Shown here in pieces: positions 37,974 through 48,401 of a DNA stretch of 64,000 bases. Below the pieces are notes generated by a model, which worked only from the letters and a program-made list of their open reading frames with translations, was not told where the DNA came from and made no database searches. The DNA is from Pseudomonas asgharzadehiana (GTDB lineage: Bacteria > Pseudomonadota > Gammaproteobacteria > Pseudomonadales > Pseudomonadaceae): NCBI RefSeq assembly GCF_019139815.1, contig NZ_CP077079.1, forward strand, positions 4,216,001 through 4,280,000. The letters are read 5' to 3'. Each line of letters opens with the position of its first letter. The first letter of the stretch is position 1. The translations under genes and the position numbers were made by a program.

Positions 37974-38050
37974 TGGTAGGCGCGATTGGACTCGAACCAA
38001 CGACCCCCACCATGTCAAGGTGGTGCTCTAACCAACTGAGCTACGTGCCT
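37974..38050 (-). tRNA. tRNA-Val (GAC)
   Basis: A 77-base cloverleaf with encoded CCA; anticodon stem CCACC/GGTGG encloses TTGACAT, giving anticodon GAC. The acceptor strands AGGCACG and CGCGCCT pair except for an A-C mismatch at the fifth pair; all other stems pair normally. Confidence 0.93.
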
Positions 38051-38234
38051 GCTGTGAGGCGGCATTCTACGGAATTGCGCAGGGGTGTCAACCTCTTTTT
38101 TGCAGCTAAGCCTATGAATATGCGAATTTTTTATTTGCAGCTGGCACACCCGCCTTTTCCGGGTGGCTGGCAGGCAATTTTCAACTGAGGTAGGATCTGG
38201 CCACTCGTAAAAAATATAAAACAGAGGTTCCAGG

Positions 38235-39518
38235 ATGGCGAACACCCCCTACCCCCAATCGTATTACGCCGCTTCCGCGAATGCCGTTCCGCCTCGCCCG
38301 ACGTTGCAAGGCGACGTCGAAACCGATGTCTGCGTGATCGGCGCCGGCTATACGGGCTTGTCCAGCGCGCTGTTTCTGCTGGAGAACGGTTTTCGCGTGA
38401 CGGTACTGGAAGCCGCCAAGGTGGGCTTTGGCGCGTCGGGCCGCAATGGCGGGCAGATCGTCAACAGTTACAGCCGCGATATCGATGTGATCGAGCGCAG
38501 CGTCGGGGCTCAGCAAGCCCAACTGCTGGGGCAGATGGCGTTCGAGGGCGGCAGGATCATTCGCGAGCGGGTCGCCAAGTATCAGATCCAGTGCGACCTG
38601 AAGGACGGCGGCGTGTTCGCCGCGCTCAACAGCAAGCACATGGGCCATCTGGAGTCGCAGAAGCGCCTGTGGGAGCGCTACGGCCATACGCAGCTGGAGT
38701 TGCTGGACGAACGCCGTATCCGCGAGGTGGTGGCCTGCGACAATTATGTCGGCGGCCTGCTGGACATGAGTGGCGGGCATATCCACCCGCTCAACCTGGC
38801 GCTCGGTGAAGCGGCCGCGGTGGAGTCGCTGGGCGGCACGATCTATGAGCAATCGGCGGCGGTGCGTATCGAGCGCGGCGCCAATCCGGTGGTGCACACC
38901 GCCGAGGGCAAGGTCCGGGCCAAGTTCATCATCGTCGCGGGCAATGCCTACTTGGGCAACCTGGTGCCGGAGCTGGCGGCCAAGTCGATGCCGTGCGGCA
39001 CACAGGTGATCACCACCGCGCCACTGGGGGACGAACTCGCCAGGACGCTTCTGCCGCAGGATTACTGCGTGGAAGACTGCAACTACCTGCTCGACTACTA
39101 CCGCCTTACGAGCGACAAGCGCCTGATCTTCGGCGGCGGCGTGGTGTACGGCGCGCGCGATCCGGCGAATATCGAGGCAATCATCCGGCCGAAAATGCTC
39201 AAGGCCTTCCCGCAACTCAAGGATGTGAAGATCGACTACGCCTGGACCGGCAATTTCCTACTGACCTTGTCGCGACTGCCGCAGGTGGGTCGCCTGGGTG
39301 ACAACATTTACTACTCGCAGGGCTGCAGCGGCCATGGCGTGACCTACACGCACCTGGCAGGCAAGGTACTGGCCGAAGCATTGAGAGGCCAGGCCGAACG
39401 TTTTGACGCGTTTGCCGACCTGCCGCACTACCCGTTCCCGGGCGGGCAACTGTTGCGCACGCCGTTTGCGGCGCTGGGGGCTTGGTACTACGGCTTGCGG
39501 GACAAGTTGGGGTTCTGA
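38235..39518 (+). CDS. puuB: FAD-dependent amine oxidase, gamma-glutamylputrescine oxidase-like
   Basis: A 427-residue flavoprotein of the DAO family. The FAD-binding VCVIGAGYTGLSSALFL lies at about residues 32-48, followed by GFGASGRNGGQIVNSYS, a near-invariant feature of PuuB/OrdL enzymes. The C-terminus has WTGNFLLTLSRLPQVGRL and YSQGCSGHGVTYTHLAGK. PuuB oxidises gamma-glutamylputrescine in putrescine catabolism. No other put/puu gene adjoins, so the exact amine is inferred. It is a lone gene between tRNA genes on the other strand. Confidence 0.87.
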   Translation: MANTPYPQSYYAASANAVPPRPTLQGDVETDVCVIGAGYTGLSSALFLLENGFRVTVLEAAKVGFGASGRNGGQIVNSYSRDIDVIERSVGAQQAQLLGQMAFEGGRIIRERVAKYQIQCDLKDGGVFAALNSKHMGHLESQKRLWERYGHTQLELLDERRIREVVACDNYVGGLLDMSGGHIHPLNLALGEAAAVESLGGTIYEQSAAVRIERGANPVVHTAEGKVRAKFIIVAGNAYLGNLVPELAAKSMPCGTQVITTAPLGDELARTLLPQDYCVEDCNYLLDYYRLTSDKRLIFGGGVVYGARDPANIEAIIRPKMLKAFPQLKDVKIDYAWTGNFLLTLSRLPQVGRLGDNIYYSQGCSGHGVTYTHLAGKVLAEALRGQAERFDAFADLPHYPFPGGQLLRTPFAALGAWYYGLRDKLGF

Positions 39519-39574
39519 CACTGCCAAGGGGGCCGGCTCGCCGGCTCTCGCAACACATCACCAAATCGCAGACA

Positions 39575-39602
39575 CAAAAAACCCCGGTCTTTCGACCAGG
39601 GT
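39575..39602 (-). terminator. Terminator of the tRNA-Val/Asp/Asp cluster
   Basis: On the minus strand a nine-base stem with one mismatch (ACCCTGGTC/GACCGGGGT) closed by a GAAA loop is followed by TTTTTT. It lies about 75 bases after the last tRNA-Asp. Confidence 0.82.
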
Positions 39603-39675
39603 CTTTGCTATCGGATCAAAGCAGCCAATGGCTTTCTTTGTGCTTCAAGGCGTTCAGTGGGCCTTGAGGCAGATA

Positions 39676-39752
39676 TGGCGCAGCGGACGGGACTCGAACC
39701 CGCGACCCCCGGCGTGACAGGCCGGTATTCTAACCGACTGAACTACCGCTGC
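39676..39752 (-). tRNA. tRNA-Asp (GTC), copy 2
   Basis: A 77-base cloverleaf with encoded CCA; acceptor GCAGCGG/CCGCTGC, anticodon stem CCGGC/GCCGG with loop CTGTCAC giving GTC. Identical in sequence to the copy at 39858-39934. Confidence 0.97.
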
Positions 39753-39857
39753 GTATCGCTTGACTGGCTGAGCGTAAACCCTCAACCGTCTTTAAACGTC
39801 TGACCGAGCAACCTTGGCTGTTCGATCTCAAGCCCGATAACTCGAACCTGGAAAATA

Positions 39858-39934
39858 TGGCGCAGCGGACGGGACTCGAACCCGCGACCCCCGGCGTGAC
39901 AGGCCGGTATTCTAACCGACTGAACTACCGCTGC
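39858..39934 (-). tRNA. tRNA-Asp (GTC), copy 1
   Basis: Same 77-base sequence as the neighbouring copy, with anticodon GTC and encoded CCA. The 105 bases between the copies show no terminator, so both are likely processed from one transcript that begins with tRNA-Val(TAC). Confidence 0.97.
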
Positions 39935-39989
39935 GCGTCGGTGCAACCTTTAACGTTGCGTCTTGCCCAAGGGCAAAACTCTCAAGAAG

Positions 39990-40065
39990 TGGTGGGTGAT
40001 GACGGGATCGAACCGCCGACCCTCTGCTTGTAAGGCAGATGCTCTCCCAGCTGAGCTAATCACCC
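39990..40065 (-). tRNA. tRNA-Val (TAC)
   Basis: A 76-base cloverleaf with encoded CCA; acceptor GGGTGAT/ATCACCC, anticodon stem TCTGC/GCAGA with loop CTTACAA giving TAC. It is the first of the three clustered tRNAs read leftwards. Confidence 0.97.
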
Positions 40066-40172
40066 TTTGCTTCGTTGAGGCCGCGAAATTTACGCAGGTA
40101 GCAGACCTAAGTCAATAGCCTGCTTGAAGTTTTTCTGAAAAAGACAAAATTGCTTCAAGACCGCTGCCGGCC

Positions 40173-40952
40173 CTACTCGCTGTAAATCATCTTCTTGCTC
40201 ATGCCGCCGTCCACCACAAACTCCTGCCCGGTCACAAAGCCCGCCTGGCGCGACAGCAGCCACGCCACCATCGCAGCCACGTCCTCGACTGTGCCCACCC
40301 TGCCCGCCGGATGCTGGGCGTGATCTGCGTCGGTCAAAGGCTCGGCACGCCGTGCGGCAGGATCACGCGCATCGATCCAGCCAGGGCTGACGGCATTGAC
40401 CCGCACCTCCGGCCCGAGGCTGATGGCCAGCGCGTGCGTCAAGGCCAACAAACCGCCCTTGCTCGCCGCATAAGCTTCGGTGTCCGGCTCCGATTGACGG
40501 GCCCGCGTCGATGCCAGGTTGACGATCGCGCCGCCGTGGGCACGCAGGTAAGGCGCGCAGTGCTTGGCCAGCAACATCGGCCCACTGAGGTTCACCGCCA
40601 GCACGCGATTCCAGTAGGCCAGGTCAAGGCTTTCCAGGGTGATATTGCGCGGGTCGGCCACCGCCGCGTTGCACACCAACGCATCCAGGCGGCCAAACTG
40701 CCCGAGCACTTCGGCAACGCCTTGGGCGACCTGCTTCTCATCGGCCACATCCATGGTGATGAACCAGGCGTTTTCACCCAGCACCTTGGACACCTTGGCA
40801 CCGCGCTCGCGGTCCAGGTCGGTCAACACCACTTGCCAACCTTCACTGATCAACCACGCCGCGATCCCAAGGCCAATGCCTCGCGCAGCGCCTGTCACCA
40901 GCGCGACGCGCCCGTTAGTGGCCGCCGCGGCTTCCATGGACCACTCGATCAC
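40173..40952 (-). CDS. Short-chain dehydrogenase/reductase
   Basis: A 259-residue classical SDR. It has the NAD(P) motif VTGAARGIG (about residues 20-28), an Asp (TDLD) after beta-2 that favours NAD, the CNAAVA motif (about 93), the catalytic Ser in NLASTRA (about 145) and YAASK (about 160). The product is an oxidoreductase of unknown substrate. The GTG start at 40952 overlaps the metZ stop (GTGA), suggesting coupling; an ATG at 40937 is the alternative and neither has a strong ribosome binding site. It follows metZ directly. Confidence 0.88.
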   Translation of the reverse strand: MIEWSMEAAAATNGRVALVTGAARGIGLGIAAWLISEGWQVVLTDLDRERGAKVSKVLGENAWFITMDVADEKQVAQGVAEVLGQFGRLDALVCNAAVADPRNITLESLDLAYWNRVLAVNLSGPMLLAKHCAPYLRAHGGAIVNLASTRARQSEPDTEAYAASKGGLLALTHALAISLGPEVRVNAVSPGWIDARDPAARRAEPLTDADHAQHPAGRVGTVEDVAAMVAWLLSRQAGFVTGQEFVVDGGMSKKMIYSE

Positions 40953-42160
40953 AACGCCGCCAACCCGCGAGCCAGGTCTGCCTGCAGGTCAGCCACGTCT
41001 TCCAGGCCCACCGCGATGCGGATCAGACTGTCACGAATACCCGCCGCCTCACGCTCCTGCGGCGCCAGACGGCCGTGGGAAGTGGTACTCGGATGGGTAA
41101 TCGTGGTTTTGCTGTCGCCCAGGTTAGCCGTGATGGAGATCAGGCGCGTCGCATCGATAAAGCGCCACGCCCCCTCTTTGCCCCCCTTCACTTCGAAGCT
41201 CACCACCGCGCCGAAACCACGCTGCTGGCGCTGCGCCAATTCGTGTTGCGGATGGCTCCGGAGCCCGGCGTAGTGGACTTTTTCGATGGCGTCCTGCTGC
41301 TCCAACCACTCGGCCAGGGCCTGGGCATTGGCGCAATGGGCTTTCATGCGCAGGCTCAGGGTTTCCAGGCCCTTGAGAAAAATCCAGGCGTTGAACGGGC
41401 TCAAGGTCGGGCCGGCGGTGCGCAGGAAGCCCACCACTTCCTTCATCTGCTCGCCACGACCGGCCACCACACCGCCCATGCAACGGCCCTGGCCGTCGAT
41501 GAACTTGGTGGCCGAGTGCACCACAACGTCCGCGCCCAGCTTCAGCGGCTGCTGCAACGCAGGCGTGCAGAAGCAGTTGTCGACTACCAGCATGGCGCCC
41601 TTGGCATGAGCGACTTCGGACAACGCAGCGATATCCACCAATTCAGCCAGCGGGTTCGAGGGCGACTCGACGAACAACAATTTGGTGTTGGCCTTGATCG
41701 CCGCATCCCAACCGGACAGATCGGCCAAGGGCACGTAGTCCACTTCGATGCCGAAGCGCTTGAAGTACTTCTCGAACAGGCTGATGGTCGAACCGAACAC
41801 ACTACGCGACACCAGCACATGGTCGCCGGCACTGCACAGGCTCATCACCACCGCCAGGATCGCCGCCATGCCGGTCGCCGTCGCCACTGCCTGCTCGGCA
41901 CCTTCCAGGGCCGCGATACGCTCTTCGAACGCACGCACGGTCGGGTTGGTGTAGCGCGAGTAGACATTGCCCGGCACCTCGCCAGCAAAGCGCGCAGCCG
42001 CATCGGCTGCCGTGCGGAACACGTAGCTGGAGGTGAAGAACATCGGGTCGCCGTGCTCACCTTCAGGGGTCCGGTGCTGGCCTGCGCGCACAGCCAGAGT
42101 ATCGAAAGCTACGCCATCGAGGTCGCTGTCCAACCGACCGGCATCCCATTCCTGACTCAT
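40949..42160 (-). CDS. metZ: O-succinylhomoserine sulfhydrylase
   Basis: A 403-residue PLP enzyme of the Cys/Met metabolism family that makes homocysteine from O-succinylhomoserine and sulphide, the direct sulfhydrylation route of Pseudomonas methionine synthesis. The PLP-binding Lys is in [18 protein letters not shown] (about residue 210). [21 protein letters not shown] near residue 70 is also typical. It lies 65 bases after purF in the conserved cvpA-purF-metZ order. Confidence 0.95.
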   Translation of the reverse strand: MSQEWDAGRLDSDLDGVAFDTLAVRAGQHRTPEGEHGDPMFFTSSYVFRTAADAAARFAGEVPGNVYSRYTNPTVRAFEERIAALEGAEQAVATATGMAAILAVVMSLCSAGDHVLVSRSVFGSTISLFEKYFKRFGIEVDYVPLADLSGWDAAIKANTKLLFVESPSNPLAELVDIAALSEVAHAKGAMLVVDNCFCTPALQQPLKLGADVVVHSATKFIDGQGRCMGGVVAGRGEQMKEVVGFLRTAGPTLSPFNAWIFLKGLETLSLRMKAHCANAQALAEWLEQQDAIEKVHYAGLRSHPQHELAQRQQRGFGAVVSFEVKGGKEGAWRFIDATRLISITANLGDSKTTITHPSTTSHGRLAPQEREAAGIRDSLIRIAVGLEDVADLQADLARGLAAL

Positions 42161-42225
42161 GCTGCCACTCCTTGCTCAATGCTTTATTTATGATGCAAAA
42201 CCGGCCCCTCAGGGCCGGTGTCTAC

Positions 42226-43731
42226 TCAGTTGTTGTACAGATCGATGATCGCGCTGACCGCCTGGGTCTTGATCTTCGAGGAGTCGTTACGCGCCTGCTC
42301 GATCTTGTTCAGGTAGGCCTCGTCGACGTCACCGGTCACATATTTGCCGTCGAACACCGCGCAGTCGAACTGCTCGATCTTGATCTTGCCACCACCGACC
42401 GCTTCGATCAGGTCCGGCAGGTCCTGATAGATCAGCCAATCGGCGCCGATCAGGTCGGCCACGTCCTGGGTGCTGCGGTTGTGGGCGATCAATTCGTGGG
42501 CGCTCGGCATGTCGATACCGTACACGTTCGGGTAACGCACGGCAGGCGCGGCGGAACAGAAGTACACGTTCTTCGCCCCGGCTTCGCGGGCCATCTGGAT
42601 GATCTGCTTACAGGTGGTACCGCGCACGATGGAGTCATCCACCAGCATCACGTTCTTGCCGCGAAATTCCAGCTCGATGGCGTTGAGCTTCTGGCGTACC
42701 GACTTCTTGCGCGCCGCCTGGCCCGGCATGATGAATGTACGACCGATGTAGCGGTTCTTGACGAAGCCTTCGCGGAACTTGACGCCCAGGTGGTTGGCCA
42801 GTTCCAGCGCGGCGGTGCGGCTGGTGTCCGGGATCGGGATGACCACATCGATATCGTGCTCGGGACGCTCGCGCAGGATCTTGTCGGCCAGCTTCTCGCC
42901 CATGCGCAGGCGCGCCTTGTATACCGAAACACCATCGATGATCGAATCCGGACGCGCCAGGTAGACGTGTTCGAAGATGCACGGGGTGAGTTTCGGCGCC
43001 ACGGCGCACTGGCGGGTGTGCAGCTTGCCATCTTCGGTGATGTACACCGCTTCGCCCGGCGCGAGGTCGCGGATCAGGGTAAAGCCCAGCACATCCAGGG
43101 ACACGCTTTCGGAAGCGATCATGTACTCGACGCCTTCGTCGGTGTGACGCTGGCCGAACACGATCGGGCGGATGCCGTGCGGGTCGCGGAAACCAACGAT
43201 GCCGTAACCGGTGATCATCGCCACCACGGCATAACCACCGACGCAACGGTTGTGCACATCGATCACGGCGGCGAACACGTCTTCTTCGGTCGGCTGCAGC
43301 TTGCCGCGCTGGGCCAGCTCGTGGGCAAACACGTTGAGCAGCACTTCCGAGTCGGAACTGGTGTTGACGTGGCGCAGGTCAGATTCGTAAATCTCCTTGG
43401 CCAGTTGTTCCACGTTGGTCAGGTTGCCGTTATGCGCCAGGGTGATGCCGTAAGGCGAGTTGACGTAAAACGGTTGAGCTTCGGCCGAGGTCGAGCTGCC
43501 GGCAGTCGGGTAACGCACATGACCAATGCCCATGTGCCCGACCAGCCGCTGCATGTGACGCTGGTGGAACACGTCACGCACCAGGCCATTATCCTTGCGC
43601 AGGAATAACCGGCCGTCATGGCTGGTCACAATACCGGCAGCGTCCTGGCCGCGGTGCTGGAGGACGGTTAGCGCGTCATACAGCGCCTGATTGACGTTCG
43701 ACTTACCGACGATACCGACGATGCCACACAT
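42226..43731 (-). CDS. purF: Amidophosphoribosyltransferase
   Basis: A 501-residue enzyme for the first committed step of purine synthesis (PRPP plus glutamine to phosphoribosylamine). Cys2 ([11 protein letters not shown]) is the N-terminal glutamine-amidotransferase nucleophile exposed after Met removal, so the start must be 43731, not the upstream in-frame codon at 43740. The PRPP-binding signature [16 protein letters not shown] is at about residues 362-377. No iron-sulphur cysteines of the Bacillus type are expected. It follows cvpA by 41 bases. Confidence 0.98.
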   Translation of the reverse strand: MCGIVGIVGKSNVNQALYDALTVLQHRGQDAAGIVTSHDGRLFLRKDNGLVRDVFHQRHMQRLVGHMGIGHVRYPTAGSSTSAEAQPFYVNSPYGITLAHNGNLTNVEQLAKEIYESDLRHVNTSSDSEVLLNVFAHELAQRGKLQPTEEDVFAAVIDVHNRCVGGYAVVAMITGYGIVGFRDPHGIRPIVFGQRHTDEGVEYMIASESVSLDVLGFTLIRDLAPGEAVYITEDGKLHTRQCAVAPKLTPCIFEHVYLARPDSIIDGVSVYKARLRMGEKLADKILRERPEHDIDVVIPIPDTSRTAALELANHLGVKFREGFVKNRYIGRTFIMPGQAARKKSVRQKLNAIELEFRGKNVMLVDDSIVRGTTCKQIIQMAREAGAKNVYFCSAAPAVRYPNVYGIDMPSAHELIAHNRSTQDVADLIGADWLIYQDLPDLIEAVGGGKIKIEQFDCAVFDGKYVTGDVDEAYLNKIEQARNDSSKIKTQAVSAIIDLYNN

Positions 43732-43772
43732 GCGACGCAACCCCTACTTAATGGATCTTGACTGAACACAGC

Positions 43773-44330
43773 TTACTGAGGCGTTTTGGCCGGCAAGAGG
43801 TGTTCCTTGAACGGAAGATCAGCGGGTACGCTGATTCCGCTGGCCAGCCACTGACTGCTCCACCCCAAAATGAGGTTCTTGGACCAGTCTGCAACCAATA
43901 GAAATTTTGGCACGAGTACCGACTCCTGCCACCACGAATCCTGCTGTACCGGCCCCAGGCTCAACAGCCCGACCGCCACGACCACCAGCAATGCGCCACG
44001 CGCGGCACCAAAGGCCATGCCGAGAAATCGATCGGTCCCGGAGAGGCCGGTGACACGTATCAACTCGCCAATAAGATAATTGACCATTGCTCCCACCAGC
44101 AGCGTGGCGATGAACATGATGGCGCAGCCCGCGATGACGCGAGCCGAAGGTGTTTCGATGTAACCGGCCAGGTAAACCGACAATGAACCACCAAACATCC
44201 AGGCTACGACTCCTGCGATGATCCAGGTCAGCAACGACAGTGCTTCTTTTACAAAGCCGCGGCTCAGACTGATCAACGCGGAGATGGCGACGATGGCAAC
44301 AATCGCCCAATCAACCCAGGTAAATGGCAC
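43773..44330 (-). CDS. cvpA: CvpA family membrane protein
   Basis: A 185-residue inner-membrane protein with four hydrophobic segments and the conserved SLSRGFVKEALSLLTWI segment near residue 22. CvpA was named for colicin V production and is linked to purF in many bacteria and to bile or stress tolerance; the molecular role is unclear. The start is GTG at 44330 (MPFTWVDWAI) with only a weak AGG upstream. A REPIN separates it from the SPOR gene. Confidence 0.93.
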   Translation of the reverse strand: MPFTWVDWAIVAIVAISALISLSRGFVKEALSLLTWIIAGVVAWMFGGSLSVYLAGYIETPSARVIAGCAIMFIATLLVGAMVNYLIGELIRVTGLSGTDRFLGMAFGAARGALLVVVAVGLLSLGPVQQDSWWQESVLVPKFLLVADWSKNLILGWSSQWLASGISVPADLPFKEHLLPAKTPQ

Positions 44331-44464
44331 AGTGCAGCCTACGTACGGATAAGGCGGCGCATTTTAGCAGAGCGCCGGGCTGTCGGTAAGCTGTGATTGC
44401 GGCTGCTTTGCAAATCAATAGTTTGTGGCGAGCCAATCGCATTTCAACCCCCACCACACATCAA

Positions 44465-44553
44465 TGTGGGAGGGGGCTTGCTCCCGATGGCGGTGGGTCA
44501 GTCAGAAAGTCTGATACTGATACACCGCTATCGGGAGCAAGCCCCCTCCCACA
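44465..44553. repeat. REPIN (two inverted REP elements)
   Basis: The arms 44465-44495 and 44523-44553 are near-perfect inverted repeats of the Pseudomonas REP core GTGGGAGGGGGCTTGC-TCCCGAT, with a 27-base spacer. Such palindromes are spread by a RAYT transposase encoded elsewhere. It lies between the SPOR gene and cvpA. Confidence 0.88.
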
Positions 44554-44587
44554 CTTAACTGCATTCCAAGCTGAAATCGATGCGGAA

Positions 44588-45250
44588 TCAGCCGCGCTCA
44601 GGCTGGAAACGGGTCACGAACCCCTTCAGGTTCTGCTGACGATCCAGCAAATCGCGCAGGCGATCCGCCTCGGCGCGCTCGATCAGCGGCCCGATAAACA
44701 CACGGTTCTTGCCATCGGCACTGCGGATGTAAGCGTTGTACCCCTGGGCACGCAGCTTCTTCTGCAAAGCGTCGGCACCTTCGCGATTGCCCAGGCTGGC
44801 CACCTGGATCGACCAACTGATCGGCAAGCCATTCGGGTCGATGCGGCTCTGCCCCACATCCGGCTTGCCTGGCGCCGCAGGTTGCGGCGCTACCGGCTTG
44901 GGCGGGGACGCAGGAGCAGCAGGCTTGGCGGCGACAGCCGGCGCAGCGGGCGCCGGCTTGACCACCGGCACGCTTGGCTGCACCGGCATCGACGGCGCCT
45001 GCTGCGCGGCCACTTCCTCATCCGTTGGCACAGGCTCTTGTTCCGGCAACGCCTGGGGCTCGGGCACCACCACAGGCTCAACCTGCACCTGCGGCACGGC
45101 CGGCGCCTGCGGCGCAGCCGGGGCTTCAACCACGACCTGGCGTTGCTCGTCCTGGCGGGAAAACAACATCGGCAGGAAAATCACCGCCAGCGCCACCAGA
45201 ACCAGGGCTCCAACCATTCGCTGCTTGTACGCGCTATCGAGTAATGCCAT
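44588..45250 (-). CDS. SPOR-domain inner-membrane protein (DedD-like)
   Basis: A 220-residue protein with a cytoplasmic start ([20 protein letters not shown]), one TM (about residues 12-28), a long Pro/Ala/Val-rich periplasmic linker (about 35-135) and a C-terminal SPOR domain (about 140-218, with SIQVASLGNREGADALQKKL and NRVFIGPLIERAEA). SPOR proteins bind septal peptidoglycan and help division. The start at 45250 is set by homology; a longer frame reaches 45367. It overlaps the folC 3' end. Confidence 0.9.
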   Translation of the reverse strand: MALLDSAYKQRMVGALVLVALAVIFLPMLFSRQDEQRQVVVEAPAAPQAPAVPQVQVEPVVVPEPQALPEQEPVPTDEEVAAQQAPSMPVQPSVPVVKPAPAAPAVAAKPAAPASPPKPVAPQPAAPGKPDVGQSRIDPNGLPISWSIQVASLGNREGADALQKKLRAQGYNAYIRSADGKNRVFIGPLIERAEADRLRDLLDRQQNLKGFVTRFQPERG

Positions 45251-46541
45251 GTGCAGCTTCCTCCGTGGAGCGCCGGGCCAACCACTCAAGCGCCTCGGCA
45301 ACACAATAAAATGATCCGAACAACAGAATCTCGTCCTCCGCCGTCGCCACCGCGCACTGCGCCTCAAGGGCCGCCGTCACGCTTGCATACGATGCCACGG
45401 ACGCACCAAGGTTCTGCAAGGCCACTTCGAGTTCTGCCGCCGGACGACTGCGCGGCGTATCCAGCGGCGCTACCGCCCAAGCCTGGACACTGCTCGACAA
45501 CGGTGCAAGCACACCCTCCAGGTCCTTGTCGGCCAGCAAACCGAACACGGCAAGGCGCCGACCGGCCGGCGCCGTGCGCGCCAAACGCCGGGCCAGATAG
45601 TCCGCCGCATGGGGGTTATGCCCAACGTCCAACAAGAGGCTCAAGCGCTTGCCCTGCCAGTCGACTACGCGACGGTCCAGGCGCCCTACCACGCGCGTCG
45701 CCAGCAAGGTCGCGGCAATCTGCTCGGCATTCCACGGCAGATCCAGCAGCAGATAAGCTTGCAGCGCGAGCGCAGCGTTTTCCATCGGCAGGTTCAGCAG
45801 CGGCAGGTCGCGCAGCTCTACGGCTTGACCTCGGGCATCACGCCCACGCCACTGCCAAGACTGCTCGCCGACCTCGAGATTGAATTCGCGCCCCCGCAGG
45901 AAAAATGGGCAGGCCAGTTCTCGCACCTTGTCCAGCAAGGGTTGTGGCGGGTCCAGATCACCGCACAGCGCCGGCTTGCCCTGACGGAAGATTCCGGCCT
46001 TTTCGTAGGACACGGACTCACGGGTATTACCCAGGTAGTCAGCATGGTCCACGCCAATACTGGTGACCAGCGCCAGGTCCGCATCCACCACATTGACCGT
46101 GTCCAGACGCCCACCCAGCCCCACTTCCAGCACGACCACATCCAGTTGCGCGCGCTCGAACAGCCAGAACGCCGCCAGGGTGCCCATCTCGAAGTAAGTC
46201 AGGGAAGTTTCGCCCCGGCCGGCATCCAGTGCCGCGAAGGCTTCGCAGAGCTGCTCGTCGGTGGCTTCGACACCATTGAGCTGCACGCGCTCGTTATAGC
46301 GCAGCAGGTGCGGTGAGCTGTACACGCCCACTTTCAGCCCTTGGGCTTGCAGCAGCGCGGCAACGAAGGCGCAGGTAGAGCCTTTGCCATTGGTGCCGGT
46401 CACCGTGATCACACGCGGTGCCGGCCGGCCCAACCCAAGGCGGGCCGCTACCTGTTGCGAGCGCTCCAGGCCCATGTCGATGGCGGACGGATGCAACTGC
46501 TCAAGGTAGGCGAGCCATTCGCCCAGGGTTCGCTGGGTCAT
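45234..46541 (-). CDS. folC: Dihydrofolate/folylpolyglutamate synthase
   Basis: A 435-residue Mur-ligase-fold enzyme that adds glutamate to dihydropteroate and folates. It has the P-loop [19 protein letters not shown] (about residues 40-58), the Mg-binding [19 protein letters not shown] (about 170) and the second motif [16 protein letters not shown] in the C-domain. It overlaps accD by four bases, a linkage conserved in gamma-proteobacteria. Confidence 0.96.
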   Translation of the reverse strand: MTQRTLGEWLAYLEQLHPSAIDMGLERSQQVAARLGLGRPAPRVITVTGTNGKGSTCAFVAALLQAQGLKVGVYSSPHLLRYNERVQLNGVEATDEQLCEAFAALDAGRGETSLTYFEMGTLAAFWLFERAQLDVVVLEVGLGGRLDTVNVVDADLALVTSIGVDHADYLGNTRESVSYEKAGIFRQGKPALCGDLDPPQPLLDKVRELACPFFLRGREFNLEVGEQSWQWRGRDARGQAVELRDLPLLNLPMENAALALQAYLLLDLPWNAEQIAATLLATRVVGRLDRRVVDWQGKRLSLLLDVGHNPHAADYLARRLARTAPAGRRLAVFGLLADKDLEGVLAPLSSSVQAWAVAPLDTPRSRPAAELEVALQNLGASVASYASVTAALEAQCAVATAEDEILLFGSFYCVAEALEWLARRSTEEAAHGITR

Positions 46542-47458
46542 AGGTTCGCAGGCACAGGCGGTACGACAATCGGCTCTACTTTAGGCGCGATGTAGACCGG
46601 CGTCGGCAGCCCCATCATTTGCGCCAGCAGGTTACCCAGGCGTGGACGCAACTCACCGCGCGCAATGATCATGTCGATCGCGCCATGCTCCAGCAGGAAC
46701 TCGCTGCGCTGGAAGCCTTCCGGCAGTTTTTCGCGAACGGTCTGCTCGATCACGCGCGGGCCGGCAAAGCCGATCAGGGCTTTCGGCTCGCCGACGATTA
46801 CATCGCCCAGCATCGCCAGGCTGGCGGATACGCCGCCGTAGACCGGGTCGGTCAGCACGGAGATAAACGGAATACCTTCTTCGCGCAGACGCGCCAATAC
46901 TGCGGAGGTCTTGGCCATTTGCATCAGGGAAATCAGCGCTTCCTGCATGCGTGCACCACCGGAAGCGGCGAAGCAGATCATCGGGCAACGGTTTTCCAGG
47001 GCATAGTTGGCGGCGCGAACAAAACGCTCGCCAACGATGGCGCCCATGGAGCCGCCCATGAAGGAGAACTCGAACGCCGACACGACCACAGGCATGCCCA
47101 GCAGCTTGCCGCTGACGGAGATCAAGGCATCCTTCTCACCCGTCTGCTTTTGCGCAGCGCTCAGGCGGTCCTTGTACTTCTTGCCGTCGCGGAACTTGAG
47201 ACGGTCAACCGGCTCCAGGTCCGCGCCCAGCTCGTTACGGCCGTCGGCATCCAGGAAGATGTCGATACGCGCGCGCGCGCCGATACGCATGTGATGGTTG
47301 CACTTGGGGCAAACGTCCAGGGTCTTTTCCAGCTCCGGGCGGTACAGCACCGCGTCGCAGGAAGGGCATTTGTGCCACAGACCTTCAGGAACCGAGCTTT
47401 TTTTCACCTCGGAACGCATGATCGAAGGGATCAGTTTGTCTACTAACCAGTTGCTCAT
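46538..47458 (-). CDS. accD: Acetyl-CoA carboxylase carboxyltransferase beta subunit
   Basis: A 306-residue subunit that with AccA transfers CO2 from biotin to acetyl-CoA, the first step of fatty acid synthesis. The N-terminal zinc ribbon is seen as CPSC (about residue 27) and CPKC (about 46). The carboxyltransferase core has [18 protein letters not shown] and [17 protein letters not shown]. The start at 47458 ([12 protein letters not shown]) follows an AAGAAAG box; an upstream in-frame codon at 47491 lacks family homology. Confidence 0.97.
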   Translation of the reverse strand: MSNWLVDKLIPSIMRSEVKKSSVPEGLWHKCPSCDAVLYRPELEKTLDVCPKCNHHMRIGARARIDIFLDADGRNELGADLEPVDRLKFRDGKKYKDRLSAAQKQTGEKDALISVSGKLLGMPVVVSAFEFSFMGGSMGAIVGERFVRAANYALENRCPMICFAASGGARMQEALISLMQMAKTSAVLARLREEGIPFISVLTDPVYGGVSASLAMLGDVIVGEPKALIGFAGPRVIEQTVREKLPEGFQRSEFLLEHGAIDMIIARGELRPRLGNLLAQMMGLPTPVYIAPKVEPIVVPPVPANL

Positions 47459-47705
47459 GCTTTCTTTCTCCAGTACCGGTGGCTTGAACACAGCCCCGCG
47501 TATGCCCTTGAGCTAAATTCATTTATGTGACGATGACGCCAGTTGGACGGGGTCAGACGTTCGACCTGCCATTTCCAACCCGCACCCTCAGCCTTCCAGA
47601 CAACCTGCCAGTGCAGGGTTGCCACTTCTGTTTCCAGGCCACCCACAGGCGGCACCGGACTGTTTTACACAGTGGTAGTTATGGACGGCGGCAGACTGCC
47701 AGCCG

Positions 47706-48338
47706 TCACATCCCACCGTTGCTGTTGCGCACCGCGTGTAGGAATGCGCGAATCTTGGCGTGGTCCTTGATACCCTTGCCCTGCTCCACCCCGCCACTGA
47801 CATCCACGGCATACGGCCGGACCTGGGCGATGGCCGCCCCGACGTTCGCCGGGTCAAGGCCGCCGGCCAGGATGATCGGCGTGCCCAGCCCTTCGGGAAT
47901 CAGCGTCCAATCGAACGCCTCCCCCGTACCACCCGGTACACCTTCGACGTAGGTGTCGAGCAGGATCCCGCGCGCCCCGGCGTACGCGGCACAGGCGGCG
48001 GCGATGTCATCACCGGCCTTGACGCGCAGCGCCTTGATGTACGGGCGCTGGTAGCTGTCACATTCGTCCGGGGTTTCGTCGCCGTGAAACTGCAGCATGT
48101 CCAGCGGCACGGCATCCAGGGTTTCGTTGAGTTCGCAACGGCTGGCATTGACGAACAATCCCACAGTGGTGACGAACGGCGGCAGTGCCTGGATGATCGC
48201 ACGCGCCTGCAGCACATTCACTGCGCGCGGGCTCTTGGCATAAAACACAAAACCGATGGCATCCGCCCCCGCCTCGACCGCCGCCAGCGCGTCTTCTATG
48301 CGGGTAATCCCGCAAATCTTGCTGCGAACGGCTGACAT
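47706..48338 (-). CDS. trpF: Phosphoribosylanthranilate isomerase
   Basis: A 210-residue TIM-barrel enzyme of tryptophan synthesis that performs the Amadori rearrangement of phosphoribosylanthranilate. The catalytic Cys is in [11 protein letters not shown] (about residue 9) and the catalytic Asp in [15 protein letters not shown] (about 178). It is a monofunctional enzyme as usual in Pseudomonas. The 247 bases to accD contain no recognisable gene. It follows truA by 63 bases. Confidence 0.96.
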   Translation of the reverse strand: MSAVRSKICGITRIEDALAAVEAGADAIGFVFYAKSPRAVNVLQARAIIQALPPFVTTVGLFVNASRCELNETLDAVPLDMLQFHGDETPDECDSYQRPYIKALRVKAGDDIAAACAAYAGARGILLDTYVEGVPGGTGEAFDWTLIPEGLGTPIILAGGLDPANVGAAIAQVRPYAVDVSGGVEQGKGIKDHAKIRAFLHAVRNSNGGM

Positions 48339-48401
48339 GTCGTAGAAACCTCAGGGTTTGGCCGAGAAAGTCCCGGATGGTAACAAAAGCTTTTCCGGGC
48401 G

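Noticed and set aside
39676..39934. The two identical tRNA-Asp genes as att repeats of another island
   Set aside because: Both copies are complete with only 105 bases between them and no cargo; a simple tandem gene duplication.
47459..47705. Possible small gene between accD and trpF
   Set aside because: Open frames here (for example 47455-47655 on the minus strand) have no ribosome binding site or recognisable protein character.
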